Assembly: GCA_035539855.1 (NCBI GenBank)
Contig: DATLHO010000183.1
Location: forward strand, 1 to 9,641
DNA length: 9,641 nucleotides
From: DATLHO01 sp035539855
GTDB taxonomy: Bacteria; Bacteroidota; Ignavibacteria; OLB7
Direction of reading: 5' to 3'
Shown one piece after another: positions 1 to 8,677 of the stretch. The translations under genes were made by a program, and so were the position numbers. The notes beneath the pieces were generated by a model. The model saw nothing but the letters and a program-made list of their open reading frames with translations, was not told where the DNA came from and ran no database searches. The stretch's first letter is position 1; every line of letters begins with the position of its first letter.

Positions 1-3000
1 GACGAGCTCCGCCCAGCCGCCGGCGAAGCGCGTGACCTCGAGATCGAGCACCGTACGATCGGTGGTGCCGAGGAGGATCTCCGCCTCCAGCGTGCCGATG
101 ATCGTGCCGGGCGCGAGCGCTCCGCCGCCGTCGGGCGCGTCGAGCCGCACCGCCGCGGATGCCGTCGTCACCGCGACGCCGGACATGCCCGCGAGCATCC
201 CGTCGACCGGAGCGATCGGCTCGAAGCGTGCGACGGTCGCGTCGTGGCGCATCGTGAGGCTCATGCCGGTCACGCCGGAGTCGTTGATGAGCCGTGCTAC
301 GTCCGCGCCGGAGAGTCCCTTCGCCGAGATGCGCACCGGCACCTTCACCGTCTCGCCGACGCGCCCACGAACGGTGTCGGCTGAGATCGTCGCGCAGAGG
401 ACGCCAGTGCCCACGATCTGCACGAGCGTATCGGGCTCGGTGAACCATCGTCCGTCGCTCTGCACGCGCAGCGCGAGCTCGAGCTCGCCGAGGCGATCGG
501 GCGCGATCGTCAGGCGCAGCGAGCGCGTCGAGTCCGGAGCGATCTCCAGCGGCAGGCCGTCGGCCGCGACGACCGCGCCGTCGCCTCCATCCATTGCCGC
601 GATGCCCGTCACCGTCAGCGGTGCGTTGCCCAGGTTGCGCAGCTCGATCGTCGTGTCGATCGTCACGCCGGCGCAGCGACGGCCGAGCGCCAGGCGGCGC
701 TTCGGAACGTCGAGCAGCGGCATGACGCCGCGTCCCTCGAGCTCGATCGGACCGTCGGGCGCGCAGACGCCGCGCGATCCGGTCTCGATGACCAGGCGCG
801 CGCGACGTGACTCCAGGTCGGCTGGCGCGAACGTCACGTCGACCGCCAGCGTCGCACTCGGCGCAAGCTCCATCGGGAGCGACTCGCCGTTGGGAAGCGC
901 GATCGAATACTCGGACGTGTTCGCTCCGGTCAGACGCAGCGCACCGATCGTCGCCGGCGCCGTTCCGGTGCTGGTGATCGGGACGCGCCGGGTGAGGGGC
1001 GCGGAGCCGAGCCGAACATCGCCGAACGCGATCGCGGCGTCGTGCGCGAGCGCTCGCTCGGCGACGACATACGCGACGTCCACGGCGTGCACCGATCCGT
1101 CGCCGCCGGTGATCGTTACGCGCGTCGCGTAGCGGCCGGGCGTCGTGTTGGCGGCGCTCACGCGCACCTGCCGGCGCGAGCGCGCCGCGAGCGTGATCTC
1201 CCGCGTGAAGTCGACGGTGAACCCGGCCGCGTCCGTCGTCACCGACGTCACGGTCACGTCGCACGCCGTCGGATTGACGACGTCGATCGGGAACGAGAAC
1301 CGCTCGCCCGGACACAGCGTGTCGTCGGGGATCGCGGTCGCCTCGACCTCCAGGCGCGGCACGTCGCCGCGGCCGCGCATGATGAGCGTGTCGACGAAGG
1401 GCGCCGCCGTTCCCCGAATGATGAATCGCGCGATCGCCACTCCCTCCGCCCGCGGCGTGAAGCGTACCGTCACGATCGAGTCGCGGTCGCGGCCGATCGT
1501 CATCGGCAGCTCGGCGTCGTTGAAGACAGAGAACTGTCCGAGCGGATCGTTCTCGAAGCTGTACGCGCGGTCGATCGTCAGCTCGCAGCCGCCGACGTTC
1601 GAGATCGTCCAGTCGCCGAGCGTCGTATCCCCCACGCAGATCGCGCCGAGGTCGAGCGTGTCGGTCACGTCGGCAAAGCGGAACTCCGCCTCCATCGACT
1701 CACCCGTGATCTCGGCCGTGTCGGCGATGATCACGGTCGTCTCGCGATCGAGATCGTCGAGTCCGTTGTCGCTCGCGCGGACGACGAGTCCGACACGTGG
1801 ACGCGTGCCGACCGGACCCGCGGTGTATCGTACACGGTAGGTGACGACGCCGTCGGCGGGAATCACCGCCGGCTTCGGAGCGACGATCTCGAACTGCGCC
1901 ACTTCTGCGGGCGAGCCGATGAGCTCCGCGTCGGGCACGAGCGGCAGGCAGCGCGGACCGTCGAGCCGCACGCGCACATCGATCGTATCGGAGAGTCCGG
2001 GGCACAGCGGGGCGATCGCTGCCGGCTCGGCCTCGATCTCGCCGAGCAATCCCGGCACGACCACGCAGATCGTATCGCGACGCAGCGTGTCGGCGACGCC
2101 ACCGACGACCGCGAGCGGAACGGCGAAGGTCTTCGTGGTCAACCGTGGCAGCGGCCGGATCGCCAGCGTTGCGACGCCCGTCGTGCCCGCGCCGAGCGTC
2201 GTCGGGATCACGGGGTTCGATCGCACGTCGATCGCCAGTCCCGCCGGAACCGACGGCACGACGAGGCGCACGTTGTCGGCGTCCACCAGCCCGCTGTTGG
2301 TCACGATGTAGAGCGCCTGCAGCGAGTCGGGCGCGTATGGGAAGTACCCCGGCGCGCCGCAGGGGTTCTCGCGCACGACGTCGAAGCCGAGACACGAGTT
2401 CGCGAGACCGGAGCCGACGAGCCAGAGATCCGCCTCGCCGATGACCGGGCGCGACACGTCGAGCGAGTCGACGATGCCGATCTCGGTCGACGCGCGCAGG
2501 CGTCGCTCGCCGGGCGCCATCGTCTGCTCCTCCCAGCGCAGCAGTACCGCGCTGTCGGTGTAGTCGACGTCGAACGCGCGGCGCTCGTCCCATATCACCG
2601 ACGCCATACCGATCGCGCCCGGCACCGACGTGTTGTCCTTCCAGTTGCCCATCAACACGTAGTCGGGCTCGATCAGGCCGGAGGCGCGAACGTTGCCCCG
2701 CGCGGTCAGCCGCGGGTCGGTCGGTGTTCCCTCGAGCGCGAGCCAGTACTCGGGCATCCCAGGCGCCACCGCGCGCTCGTACTCGGTCTCCTTCGAACGA
2801 TACCCGAAGGCGGTGATGATCGGCGCGCGGTCGTTGTCGCCGATCTTGGTGTCGACGAGCATGAGCACGCCGACCGAGCGCGGACGCGATGTCGTGTTCG
2901 TCACTTCCGCGAGCATCCTGATGAAGCCGCCGCTCGGACGCTTCACCGGGTGCATCGTGAAGAGGAATCGGATCGTGTCGCCGTCGGGCATCACGCCGAA

Positions 3001-3378
3001 CATCCGCGCGTTGACCCGCGCCGTGCCCGAGACCGTGTCGCGGAACAATGCCGTGATCGTCAGGGGATGCTCCGGCGGCGCCTCGCGCGTCGCAGGGTTG
3101 AGCTCGAACGGGAGCTGGAAGATCACGTCGTCGACCTTGAAGTGCACGTGCGACGTGTAGTTGATCGGTCCGCCGGAGCCATCCTCCTGGTAGATCAGGG
3201 TCTTCGGCTCGCCGGTGTACTTCGTCGTGATCGAGAAGTGCCCGTTGTCGAGCAGCCGTGCCGAGAGCAGGTACGGCGGCAGCGCGTCGACGATCGACAG
3301 GCGCGTCTGGGCCGCAAGCGGCGCCGCAACGACCAGCGCCGTCGCGACGAGTGTGAGGAGCGCGAGGGTTCGCTTCAT
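1..3378 (-). CDS. Large secreted multi-domain protein with ASH-like (choice-of-anchor D) repeats; partial, 3' end outside window
   Basis: The frame opens at ATG 3378 and stays open for 1126 codons to base 1, so the C-terminus is missing. Residues 1-24 form a signal peptide (MKR start, hydrophobic core, LAAQ cleavage region). Residues 25-310 are a beta-rich module with VDTKIGDND at 175-183, DSAVLLRW at 275-282 and APGE near 288. From memory this resembles an unnamed module at the N-terminus of other bacterial secreted proteins. About five immunoglobulin-like or ASH-like sandwiches follow, near 335-440, 445-555, 565-670, 675-775 and 776-885, then another at 886-992. Three of these carry a Cys pair. 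Residues 996-1126 look like a cohesin-type sandwich (GETVKVPVRIS). The neighbouring secreted protein has the same order and ends in a T9SS sorting domain, so one probably lies past the window edge; that is inference. The start follows the OmpA gene stop by 4 bp and has a good Shine-Dalgarno. No enzymatic motif is visible; an adhesive or structural surface role is most likely. Confidence 0.88.
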   Translation of the reverse strand, partial: MKRTLALLTLVATALVVAAPLAAQTRLSIVDALPPYLLSARLLDNGHFSITTKYTGEPKTLIYQEDGSGGPINYTSHVHFKVDDVIFQLPFELNPATREAPPEHPLTITALFRDTVSGTARVNARMFGVMPDGDTIRFLFTMHPVKRPSGGFIRMLAEVTNTTSRPRSVGVLMLVDTKIGDNDRAPIITAFGYRSKETEYERAVAPGMPEYWLALEGTPTDPRLTARGNVRASGLIEPDYVLMGNWKDNTSVPGAIGMASVIWDERRAFDVDYTDSAVLLRWEEQTMAPGERRLRASTEIGIVDSLDVSRPVIGEADLWLVGSGLANSCLGFDVVRENPCGAPGYFPYAPDSLQALYIVTNSGLVDADNVRLVVPSVPAGLAIDVRSNPVIPTTLGAGTTGVATLAIRPLPRLTTKTFAVPLAVVGGVADTLRRDTICVVVPGLLGEIEAEPAAIAPLCPGLSDTIDVRVRLDGPRCLPLVPDAELIGSPAEVAQFEIVAPKPAVIPADGVVTYRVRYTAGPVGTRPRVGLVVRASDNGLDDLDRETTVIIADTAEITGESMEAEFRFADVTDTLDLGAICVGDTTLGDWTISNVGGCELTIDRAYSFENDPLGQFSVFNDAELPMTIGRDRDSIVTVRFTPRAEGVAIARFIIRGTAAPFVDTLIMRGRGDVPRLEVEATAIPDDTLCPGERFSFPIDVVNPTACDVTVTSVTTDAAGFTVDFTREITLAARSRRQVRVSAANTTPGRYATRVTITGGDGSVHAVDVAYVVAERALAHDAAIAFGDVRLGSAPLTRRVPITSTGTAPATIGALRLTGANTSEYSIALPNGESLPMELAPSATLAVDVTFAPADLESRRARLVIETGSRGVCAPDGPIELEGRGVMPLLDVPKRRLALGRRCAGVTIDTTIELRNLGNAPLTVTGIAAMDGGDGAVVAADGLPLEIAPDSTRSLRLTIAPDRLGELELALRVQSDGRWFTEPDTLVQIVGTGVLCATISADTVRGRVGETVKVPVRISAKGLSGADVARLINDSGVTGMSLTMRHDATVARFEPIAPVDGMLAGMSGVAVTTASAAVRLDAPDGGGALAPGTIIGTLEAEILLGTTDRTVLDLEVTRFAGGWAELV

Positions 3379-3382
3379 CGGA

Positions 3383-5536
3383 TCACTCCCCCACCGTGAC
3401 GTCGCTGGCAGCGACATCACGATCGAGCGGCGTCGCGATCTCCACGACGACGGTCCTGTTGTACATGCGTCCCTCGGGCAGATCGTTGTCGTAGATCAGG
3501 TGCTCGCCCGCGCCGGTCGCGCTCATGCGCTCCGGCACGATGCGCTCGCGGATCTGCGCGGCCGTCGCGGTCGCGCGACGCTCGGAGAGTCCCTGGTTGT
3601 AGGACTCCTCGCCGATGCGATCGGTCTGGCCGGTGACCGTGACCGACGAGCCCAACGCGATCGCCCGCTGGATCAGGCCGACGACCTGCCGGTTGAAGTC
3701 GCTGATGCGCGGCGTGTCGAAGTCGAAGAAGATCAGGTTGAAGCGCTCGACGAGCGAGTCGCTGACGATCTCGCCGCCGAGCCGGCGCGAGCGCGTGATC
3801 GTGCGCACCGGCACCGGACGCTCGCCGACGAGCGTGCGACCGTCGGTCGTCGTCGCCTCCAGTCGCGCGGTCAGGCTCCCGCTGCGCACGGTCCCGGATG
3901 CATTCTCCAGGCGGCTCTCGACGACGCTCCAGCGCGACTCCTGCGGCGCGCCGACGCCATCGGTCGACCAGACCTGGCCGAGGGATTCCGATGCGAGCGA
4001 CGCGCGCCAGCCGGTGATCGCCTCGCCGAACTGCACGCTCGGCACGAGGGCGATCGCTGCGGGCTCGATCGTGCGCGTGACGATGCGGCGCGTGATCGGC
4101 GCGACGATGCGGGGATCGCTCGAGGCGATCTCGGCGCGGCGGTTCTCCTCGCGACCGTCCGTCTCGTCGCGGTTCGAGATCTGCTCCGGAAGCACGCGCG
4201 TCGCGGTGCGGATTCGCTCCGGCGCGATCGCCCAGTTCCTCTCGAGGTACTCTCGCACGGTGGCGGCACGCTCCTTCGAGAGAGCGTCGCCGGAGCCGGC
4301 GTCGTCGAGCGGCTCGCGGCAGCCCGTGATCGTGATCGTCGCCTCGGGATAGCGACGCATGCGGCTGCCGATGATGTTCAGCACGTGATGGTACAGCGGC
4401 AGCGTCTCGTCGTCGAGCGCGTCTTCCGAGAAGCCCGCGGTCTCGCTCGATGCGAGCGTCCGGTAGCGATCGGGCAGCGTGCTGCTGTTCGGCGCGAAGA
4501 AGACGTACGGCAGCAGCGGCAGGTGCTCGATGCCGCGCTCTTCGACCAGCGTGATCTCGGCGTACGGCAGGACCGTGCCGTCGGCGAGAACGCCACGAGC
4601 GTCGAGCGCGAGCACCGGCTCGGGCGCGACGCCGGCAATGATCGTATCGCGCCGTGGCTCGCCGAAGGCGTACGTCAGCGCTGCTCCGGCGCGCACGGCG
4701 TGGACCTTCCACGGAAACGACGAAAGCACGTTCGTCGCGCCGTACGAGAACGCGACCTCCGGCGAGACGACGAAGCGATCGCCGAGCGCGATGTCCGCGC
4801 CGAGCACGGCGGTGCCGGCGACGCGCAGCTCACGCGTCGTGTTTGCCGTCCCCTGCTCGTCGAAGTTGCCGGCGATGATATCGCGCGACGACTGTCCGTT
4901 CGAGAACGTGATGCCCTGGGGCGCGAGGATCGTCTCCTCCTGCTCGTACGCCGCGCGCGTCGCCAGTCCGACGGTCGGACCGACGCCGAGGTAGAACGGT
5001 CCGGCGAACGACCACCGCCCGATGATCTCGAGCGACGCGTAGTCGAGCGCGACGTCGAGACGCTGCTCGGTCTCCAGCGGCACGACCGTGTTCTCGTCGA
5101 CGCGCACGCGCGCCGGGTAGGGATTCGGCGCCTCGAACGTGCCGTCGGCCTTCCAGTAGTGCAGTCGCGGCGAGAGCGCGAAGCGCGCGCTCAGCGGCAC
5201 GTGCACGAGGTAGCCGGCGAGCCAGCCGAGCGACTCCGCGTTCTCGAACGTGGCGCATTCGAGCACGCCATCGTACGTCGTGAAGTCGCCGCGGTGGATG
5301 TTGTAGCTGCCCGCGGCCATCGGGCCCATGCGGAAGCGCTCGACCGGCGACGGAGCTGCCGGCGTCGTGAGCGACGACGGCGGCGTCGGAGGAGTCGGCG
5401 TCGCCGGCACCTGCGCGGCGACCGGCGACGCCAGCGGCGCGAGGATCGCCGCGGCGAGAGTGAGCGCGACCTGGAATGCGTAGCGTTTCATCATCGTGCG
5501 TGTGATTGCGGATATCGTGTTCGTGTTCATCATCAT
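3383..5536 (-). CDS. OmpA-family outer-membrane protein with beta-barrel and two OmpA C-terminal domains
   Basis: The product has 717 residues from the first ATG. The likelier start is Met15 or Met16 (ATG 5494 or 5491), because MKRYAFQ then begins a normal signal peptide ending SPVAAQ at 37-42. A Pro/Thr-rich linker (43-60) leads into a predicted outer-membrane beta-barrel at about 65-295, with alternating strands such as FYLGVGPTVGLATRA. The first OmpA-like domain spans about 343-472 (FFAPNSSTLPDRY, LSKERA at 419-424, ENRRAEI). An Ig-like segment lies at about 490-590. The second OmpA domain spans about 600-702 (FFDFDTP, TGQTDRIG at 635-642, LSERRA at 650-655). In OmpA proteins the Asp of the GHTD-like motif and the Arg of LSxxRA bind meso-diaminopimelate in peptidoglycan. 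Both are present in the second domain (D639, R654). In the first the Asp position reads TGCREP, so only the Arg survives. It should link the outer membrane to peptidoglycan. Spacing is 12 bp to the upstream gene and 4 bp to the downstream gene, which implies one transcript. Confidence 0.93.
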   Translation of the reverse strand: MMMNTNTISAITRTMMKRYAFQVALTLAAAILAPLASPVAAQVPATPTPPTPPSSLTTPAAPSPVERFRMGPMAAGSYNIHRGDFTTYDGVLECATFENAESLGWLAGYLVHVPLSARFALSPRLHYWKADGTFEAPNPYPARVRVDENTVVPLETEQRLDVALDYASLEIIGRWSFAGPFYLGVGPTVGLATRAAYEQEETILAPQGITFSNGQSSRDIIAGNFDEQGTANTTRELRVAGTAVLGADIALGDRFVVSPEVAFSYGATNVLSSFPWKVHAVRAGAALTYAFGEPRRDTIIAGVAPEPVLALDARGVLADGTVLPYAEITLVEERGIEHLPLLPYVFFAPNSSTLPDRYRTLASSETAGFSEDALDDETLPLYHHVLNIIGSRMRRYPEATITITGCREPLDDAGSGDALSKERAATVREYLERNWAIAPERIRTATRVLPEQISNRDETDGREENRRAEIASSDPRIVAPITRRIVTRTIEPAAIALVPSVQFGEAITGWRASLASESLGQVWSTDGVGAPQESRWSVVESRLENASGTVRSGSLTARLEATTTDGRTLVGERPVPVRTITRSRRLGGEIVSDSLVERFNLIFFDFDTPRISDFNRQVVGLIQRAIALGSSVTVTGQTDRIGEESYNQGLSERRATATAAQIRERIVPERMSATGAGEHLIYDNDLPEGRMYNRTVVVEIATPLDRDVAASDVTVGE
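3386..3392 (-). promoter_or_regulatory. Shine-Dalgarno of the large secreted protein gene, embedded in the OmpA gene end
   Basis: On the minus strand GGGGGAG lies 7 nt before ATG 3378. It forms the last sense codons of the OmpA gene, immediately before its TGA (3385-3383). The stop and the next start are only 4 bp apart, so terminating ribosomes could re-initiate directly. The other three genes in the window show no comparable purine tract at any candidate start. Confidence 0.6.
5514..5526 (-). repeat. 13-bp sequence shared with the 5' region of the kelch gene
   Basis: The plus-strand sequence ATCGTGTTCGTGT is identical to positions 8676-8688. Here it ends 19 or 22 nt before the likelier OmpA starts (ATG 5494 or 5491). 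If translation began at ATG 5536 it would instead be coding. It could be a shared 5' untranslated element for expression, or a chance match. Confidence 0.35.
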
Positions 5537-5548
5537 CGTTCGTGCGGT

Positions 5549-8500
5549 CTATCGGGTCACGACGATCTGCACCGCGCCGACGACGCCGTGCTCGCCGATC
5601 GCGCGGAGTAGATACGCTCCGGCCGGCAGGCTCGAGACGTCGAGGCGGCTCGCCGCGCTGCGTCCTTCGGTAATCTCGACGCTCGTCGCTCGTGCCGTGC
5701 GACCGAGCGCGTCGGCGAGCTCGAGGCGAACGGTCTCGCCGGATTCGGCTATGACGGTCACTGCGATGCTCTCGGCCGCGGGCACGGGGCTCGCCGTGAC
5801 GAACCGGGCCTTGGCGGTTCGAATGCCGCCGACGTCCTCTGCGCAGCGGCCGCGCACGTCGACGCGCGTCTCGATCGCCCGCGCGCAATAGCCGTCGCGC
5901 GGCTCCGCGCCAAGAACCAGCTCCGTCGAATCGACATCGCCGCGAAGCACCTCGACGACGAGGCCGAAGGCGGGGCCGTCGGAGGCGAGTCCTCCGCCGG
6001 TGAACGCGATGTCGAGCGCGGCGCGCCCGTTGCCGAGCATCCGCACGCGCGAGGCGCCCTCGTCGATGCCCGGGCCGCCGGCGATTGCGATGACGCGAAG
6101 CGGCAACACGGAGCCCGCCTCGAACTCGAGCGTCATGCGTGCGGTCGACATCGGGCTGGTTGCGTCGATCCCCTCGGCGTCGACGGCGATCATCGTCGTC
6201 GCGCCGATCGTGAGGGCCGATGCGCGGGCACGGAAGCCGCTCGTTCGCAGCACCCGTCCGCTCACCGGAATGACGACGTCACCGCGATCGCTCACGATCG
6301 TCAACGTGCCGGCGATCGGGCCCGGGACGCCGGCGCGATGGCCAATCAGGAGCGTCACGTACTCGCGGGGTCCGAGCGTGCGAGGCGCGAAGCCTCCTAC
6401 CGTGACGCCATCCGCGCCGGCGAGCGACATCGATCGGAGTTCCACGCGATCGAAGCCGCTCGGGTTCTCGAGCGTCACGAGCACGCTCGTCGAGTCACCG
6501 GAGCAGAGATCGCCGAAGTCGATCGCGGGCTGCGAGACCGAGAGGAACCGCGCGCGGGCGACGAAGCAGAGGCTCGCGGCCATCGCGGTGTCGCCGTCGT
6601 TGGCGAACGTGAGCGTCGCGACCTCACGCGACTCACGCTGCGGCGCGAAGATCACGTCGACGGTCGCCGTCTCGCGGCGCGCCAGCATCATCGGGAAGCG
6701 TCCGGGATCGGCGAGACGAAACAGTCCGGGCGCGCTCGCGACGATGACGGGCGCCTGGATCGTGATCGCGGTGTCTCCGCGGTTCTCGAGGCGGATCGTG
6801 CCGCTCGACTCGGCGCCGGGCGCATACTTCATCGTGTCGCACTCGACGACGAGCGCGGTCGCAACACCGTAGCGCCGCGCGCCGATGCCGAGCACCTGCA
6901 CGCCGAAGCGACGCGATGCGATGTGGATCGAGGCGTCCGCCGAGACGGCTCCCTGCACGGCCGGCGCGAACTCGACGCAGACCTCGAGCGAGTCGCCGGG
7001 TGCGATCCGCGCGCGACCGAGCGGCGAGATCAGGCGAAAGGCTCCGGCCGGCTCGACGAGAATCGAATCGACCGTTGCCGTGTCGGCGCCGTCGTTGCGC
7101 AACACACGAAGGCACGCGACGCGACGGGTGCCGACGAGCTGCGAGCCGAAGTCGAGCGGAGAGTTGATGACGGCGAGCTCGGAGGCGACGGCACGTCCAC
7201 TCAGAACAACGGTGTCGGTCAGCGGCCCGACATCGAAGAGAAGCCGCCCGCTGCGCTCTCCCGCCGCCGACGGCTGGAAGTACACGCGCACGCCGCGTCG
7301 CTCCCCCGGCGAGAGCACGAAGTCGGTCGTGTCTCCGCGCACGAGGAACTCGGCGCTGCCGTCGATCCTGATGCCGCGCACGCGCACGGGCAGGAGCCAC
7401 GTGTTCTCGATGACGACGCTCTGGCTGTCGCTGCGCCGGCCGATCTCCTCGAGTCCGAAGTCGACATCGTTGGCGCGCAGCGGCTGGTAGATCTCGGTGC
7501 CGTTCATCCCGGCTCCGTCGCCCGCACTGCCGCCGAGAACGATCGGAAGGTTCGCGCCGGTGATCGCGAGGCGTCGCTCGGAGCCCGCGTCGTTGAGGGC
7601 CGCGAACGTCGTCCACGCGCCGTTCGGCGCCGCGGAGCCAGGAAGCTCGAAGAGCTCCGTCGACGCGATCGCGCCCGCGACGCCGCGTCCGGCACCGACG
7701 AGATAGGCGAGCGCCGTGTCGACGGGACCGGCGACGAGCGAGACGTCGAAGCGCGCGCGGGCTTCGCTCATGCGCGGTGCGGCGCGCCATCCCCTCTTGA
7801 CGTCGTACCACTCGGTCGTGGCGAGCGGAGCACCACTCAGATCGAATCCGCCGAACGCCCGGGCGATTCCCTGCGGATCGCCGACACCCGCAGCGGCGCT
7901 TCGATAGACCACCGGCGGATTCGCAATCGGATCCCACGCGGTGCCCGCGAGGATCTGCGTCGTGAACGTCGTCGCGCCCGCGCCGGCGACGAGCACCTTC
8001 GTCGAGCGATCCTCGGCGCGGAACCGCGCCGTGACATGCTCCGCGCGCGCCTCGGTCATCGCGCCGATCGAGCTCACCGTAAGCGCCTCGACGTCGATGC
8101 GATCGGTGGCATCCGACAGTGCGCCGGAGCGGAGCGCACCGGAGGCGAGTCGCCCGCCGCTGACGATGATTCCCCCCGCACCGTTGACGGTCGCGCGCAG
8201 GTCGCCGCGCCCGACGCCGAGCGAGCCGATCGGGCGCCAGCGCCAGTTGTCGGCGGCGGCATCGTACTCGAGCACCTCGACCGACGACTCGGCGCGATAC
8301 GAGCCGGCGGTGCCCGCATATCCGCCGATGGCGAACACGCGCGGACCCGACGAGGTCTCGACCGCGACGAGCGCGTGATGCGCGCGCGCCGAGTTGAGCT
8401 GATTGAGCGTGGGAGTGAATCGTCCGGTGAGGGCGGAGTAGACGAGCGACGTGCGCGTGGCGGAGCCGGCGGCGTCGAGTCCACCGGTGACGACGACGTC

Positions 8501-8677
8501 GCCGTTCGGCAGCAGCGCGACCGCGTGCCCCGTGAGCGGGAGCGGCAGGGGTGTGTGCCGCCTCCACTCGGGAACGGTCGTCTGCGCGTGTGAGGCGGTC
8601 GTCGCGATGGCGAGAAAGCACAGCGCCAGCGTGGCCGCGATGTGCCGGTAGCAACGGGTCATGATTCGGGGTCGCAT
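5549..8677 (-). CDS. Secreted kelch-propeller and ASH-repeat protein with T9SS type A sorting domain
   Basis: The product has 1042 residues. The longest start is ATG 8677. Met6 (ATG 8662) is as likely, since MTRCYRHIAATLALC gives a compact signal peptide ending SHAQ at 29-32. Residues 36-398 hold about six kelch-like repeats (hydrophobic strand, Gly-Gly, later aromatic and Ala-Arg-x-x-His/Phe), for example VVVTGG at 61-66, VFAIGGY at 114-120, IIVSGG at 170-175 and PIVLGG at 378-383. These should form a beta-propeller. Four ASH-like sandwiches follow near 403-498, 501-600, 604-708 and 712-808, marked by VDFG or LDFG starts and Phe-x-Pro turns. Residues 813-945 resemble a cohesin-like sandwich. 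Residues 960-1042 are a typical T9SS type A C-terminal domain: SPVP, LELADALGR, LDVSSLPAGAYLLRA and a basic end. T9SS cargo crosses the outer membrane and is often anchored on the surface. Kelch propellers mostly bind proteins or glycans; no galactose oxidase copper ligands could be identified. It is probably the first gene of the operon with the OmpA gene. Confidence 0.93.
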   Translation of the reverse strand: MRPRIMTRCYRHIAATLALCFLAIATTASHAQTTVPEWRRHTPLPLPLTGHAVALLPNGDVVVTGGLDAAGSATRTSLVYSALTGRFTPTLNQLNSARAHHALVAVETSSGPRVFAIGGYAGTAGSYRAESSVEVLEYDAAADNWRWRPIGSLGVGRGDLRATVNGAGGIIVSGGRLASGALRSGALSDATDRIDVEALTVSSIGAMTEARAEHVTARFRAEDRSTKVLVAGAGATTFTTQILAGTAWDPIANPPVVYRSAAAGVGDPQGIARAFGGFDLSGAPLATTEWYDVKRGWRAAPRMSEARARFDVSLVAGPVDTALAYLVGAGRGVAGAIASTELFELPGSAAPNGAWTTFAALNDAGSERRLAITGANLPIVLGGSAGDGAGMNGTEIYQPLRANDVDFGLEEIGRRSDSQSVVIENTWLLPVRVRGIRIDGSAEFLVRGDTTDFVLSPGERRGVRVYFQPSAAGERSGRLLFDVGPLTDTVVLSGRAVASELAVINSPLDFGSQLVGTRRVACLRVLRNDGADTATVDSILVEPAGAFRLISPLGRARIAPGDSLEVCVEFAPAVQGAVSADASIHIASRRFGVQVLGIGARRYGVATALVVECDTMKYAPGAESSGTIRLENRGDTAITIQAPVIVASAPGLFRLADPGRFPMMLARRETATVDVIFAPQRESREVATLTFANDGDTAMAASLCFVARARFLSVSQPAIDFGDLCSGDSTSVLVTLENPSGFDRVELRSMSLAGADGVTVGGFAPRTLGPREYVTLLIGHRAGVPGPIAGTLTIVSDRGDVVIPVSGRVLRTSGFRARASALTIGATTMIAVDAEGIDATSPMSTARMTLEFEAGSVLPLRVIAIAGGPGIDEGASRVRMLGNGRAALDIAFTGGGLASDGPAFGLVVEVLRGDVDSTELVLGAEPRDGYCARAIETRVDVRGRCAEDVGGIRTAKARFVTASPVPAAESIAVTVIAESGETVRLELADALGRTARATSVEITEGRSAASRLDVSSLPAGAYLLRAIGEHGVVGAVQIVVTR

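Noticed and set aside
1042..5611. Very long plus-strand open frames (1042-3399 and 3215-5611) opposite the large secreted and OmpA genes
   Set aside because: Their products are low-complexity and rich in Arg, Asp, His and Val, with no recognisable domain, while the opposite strand gives signal peptides and clear domains. They arise from GC-rich codon bias.
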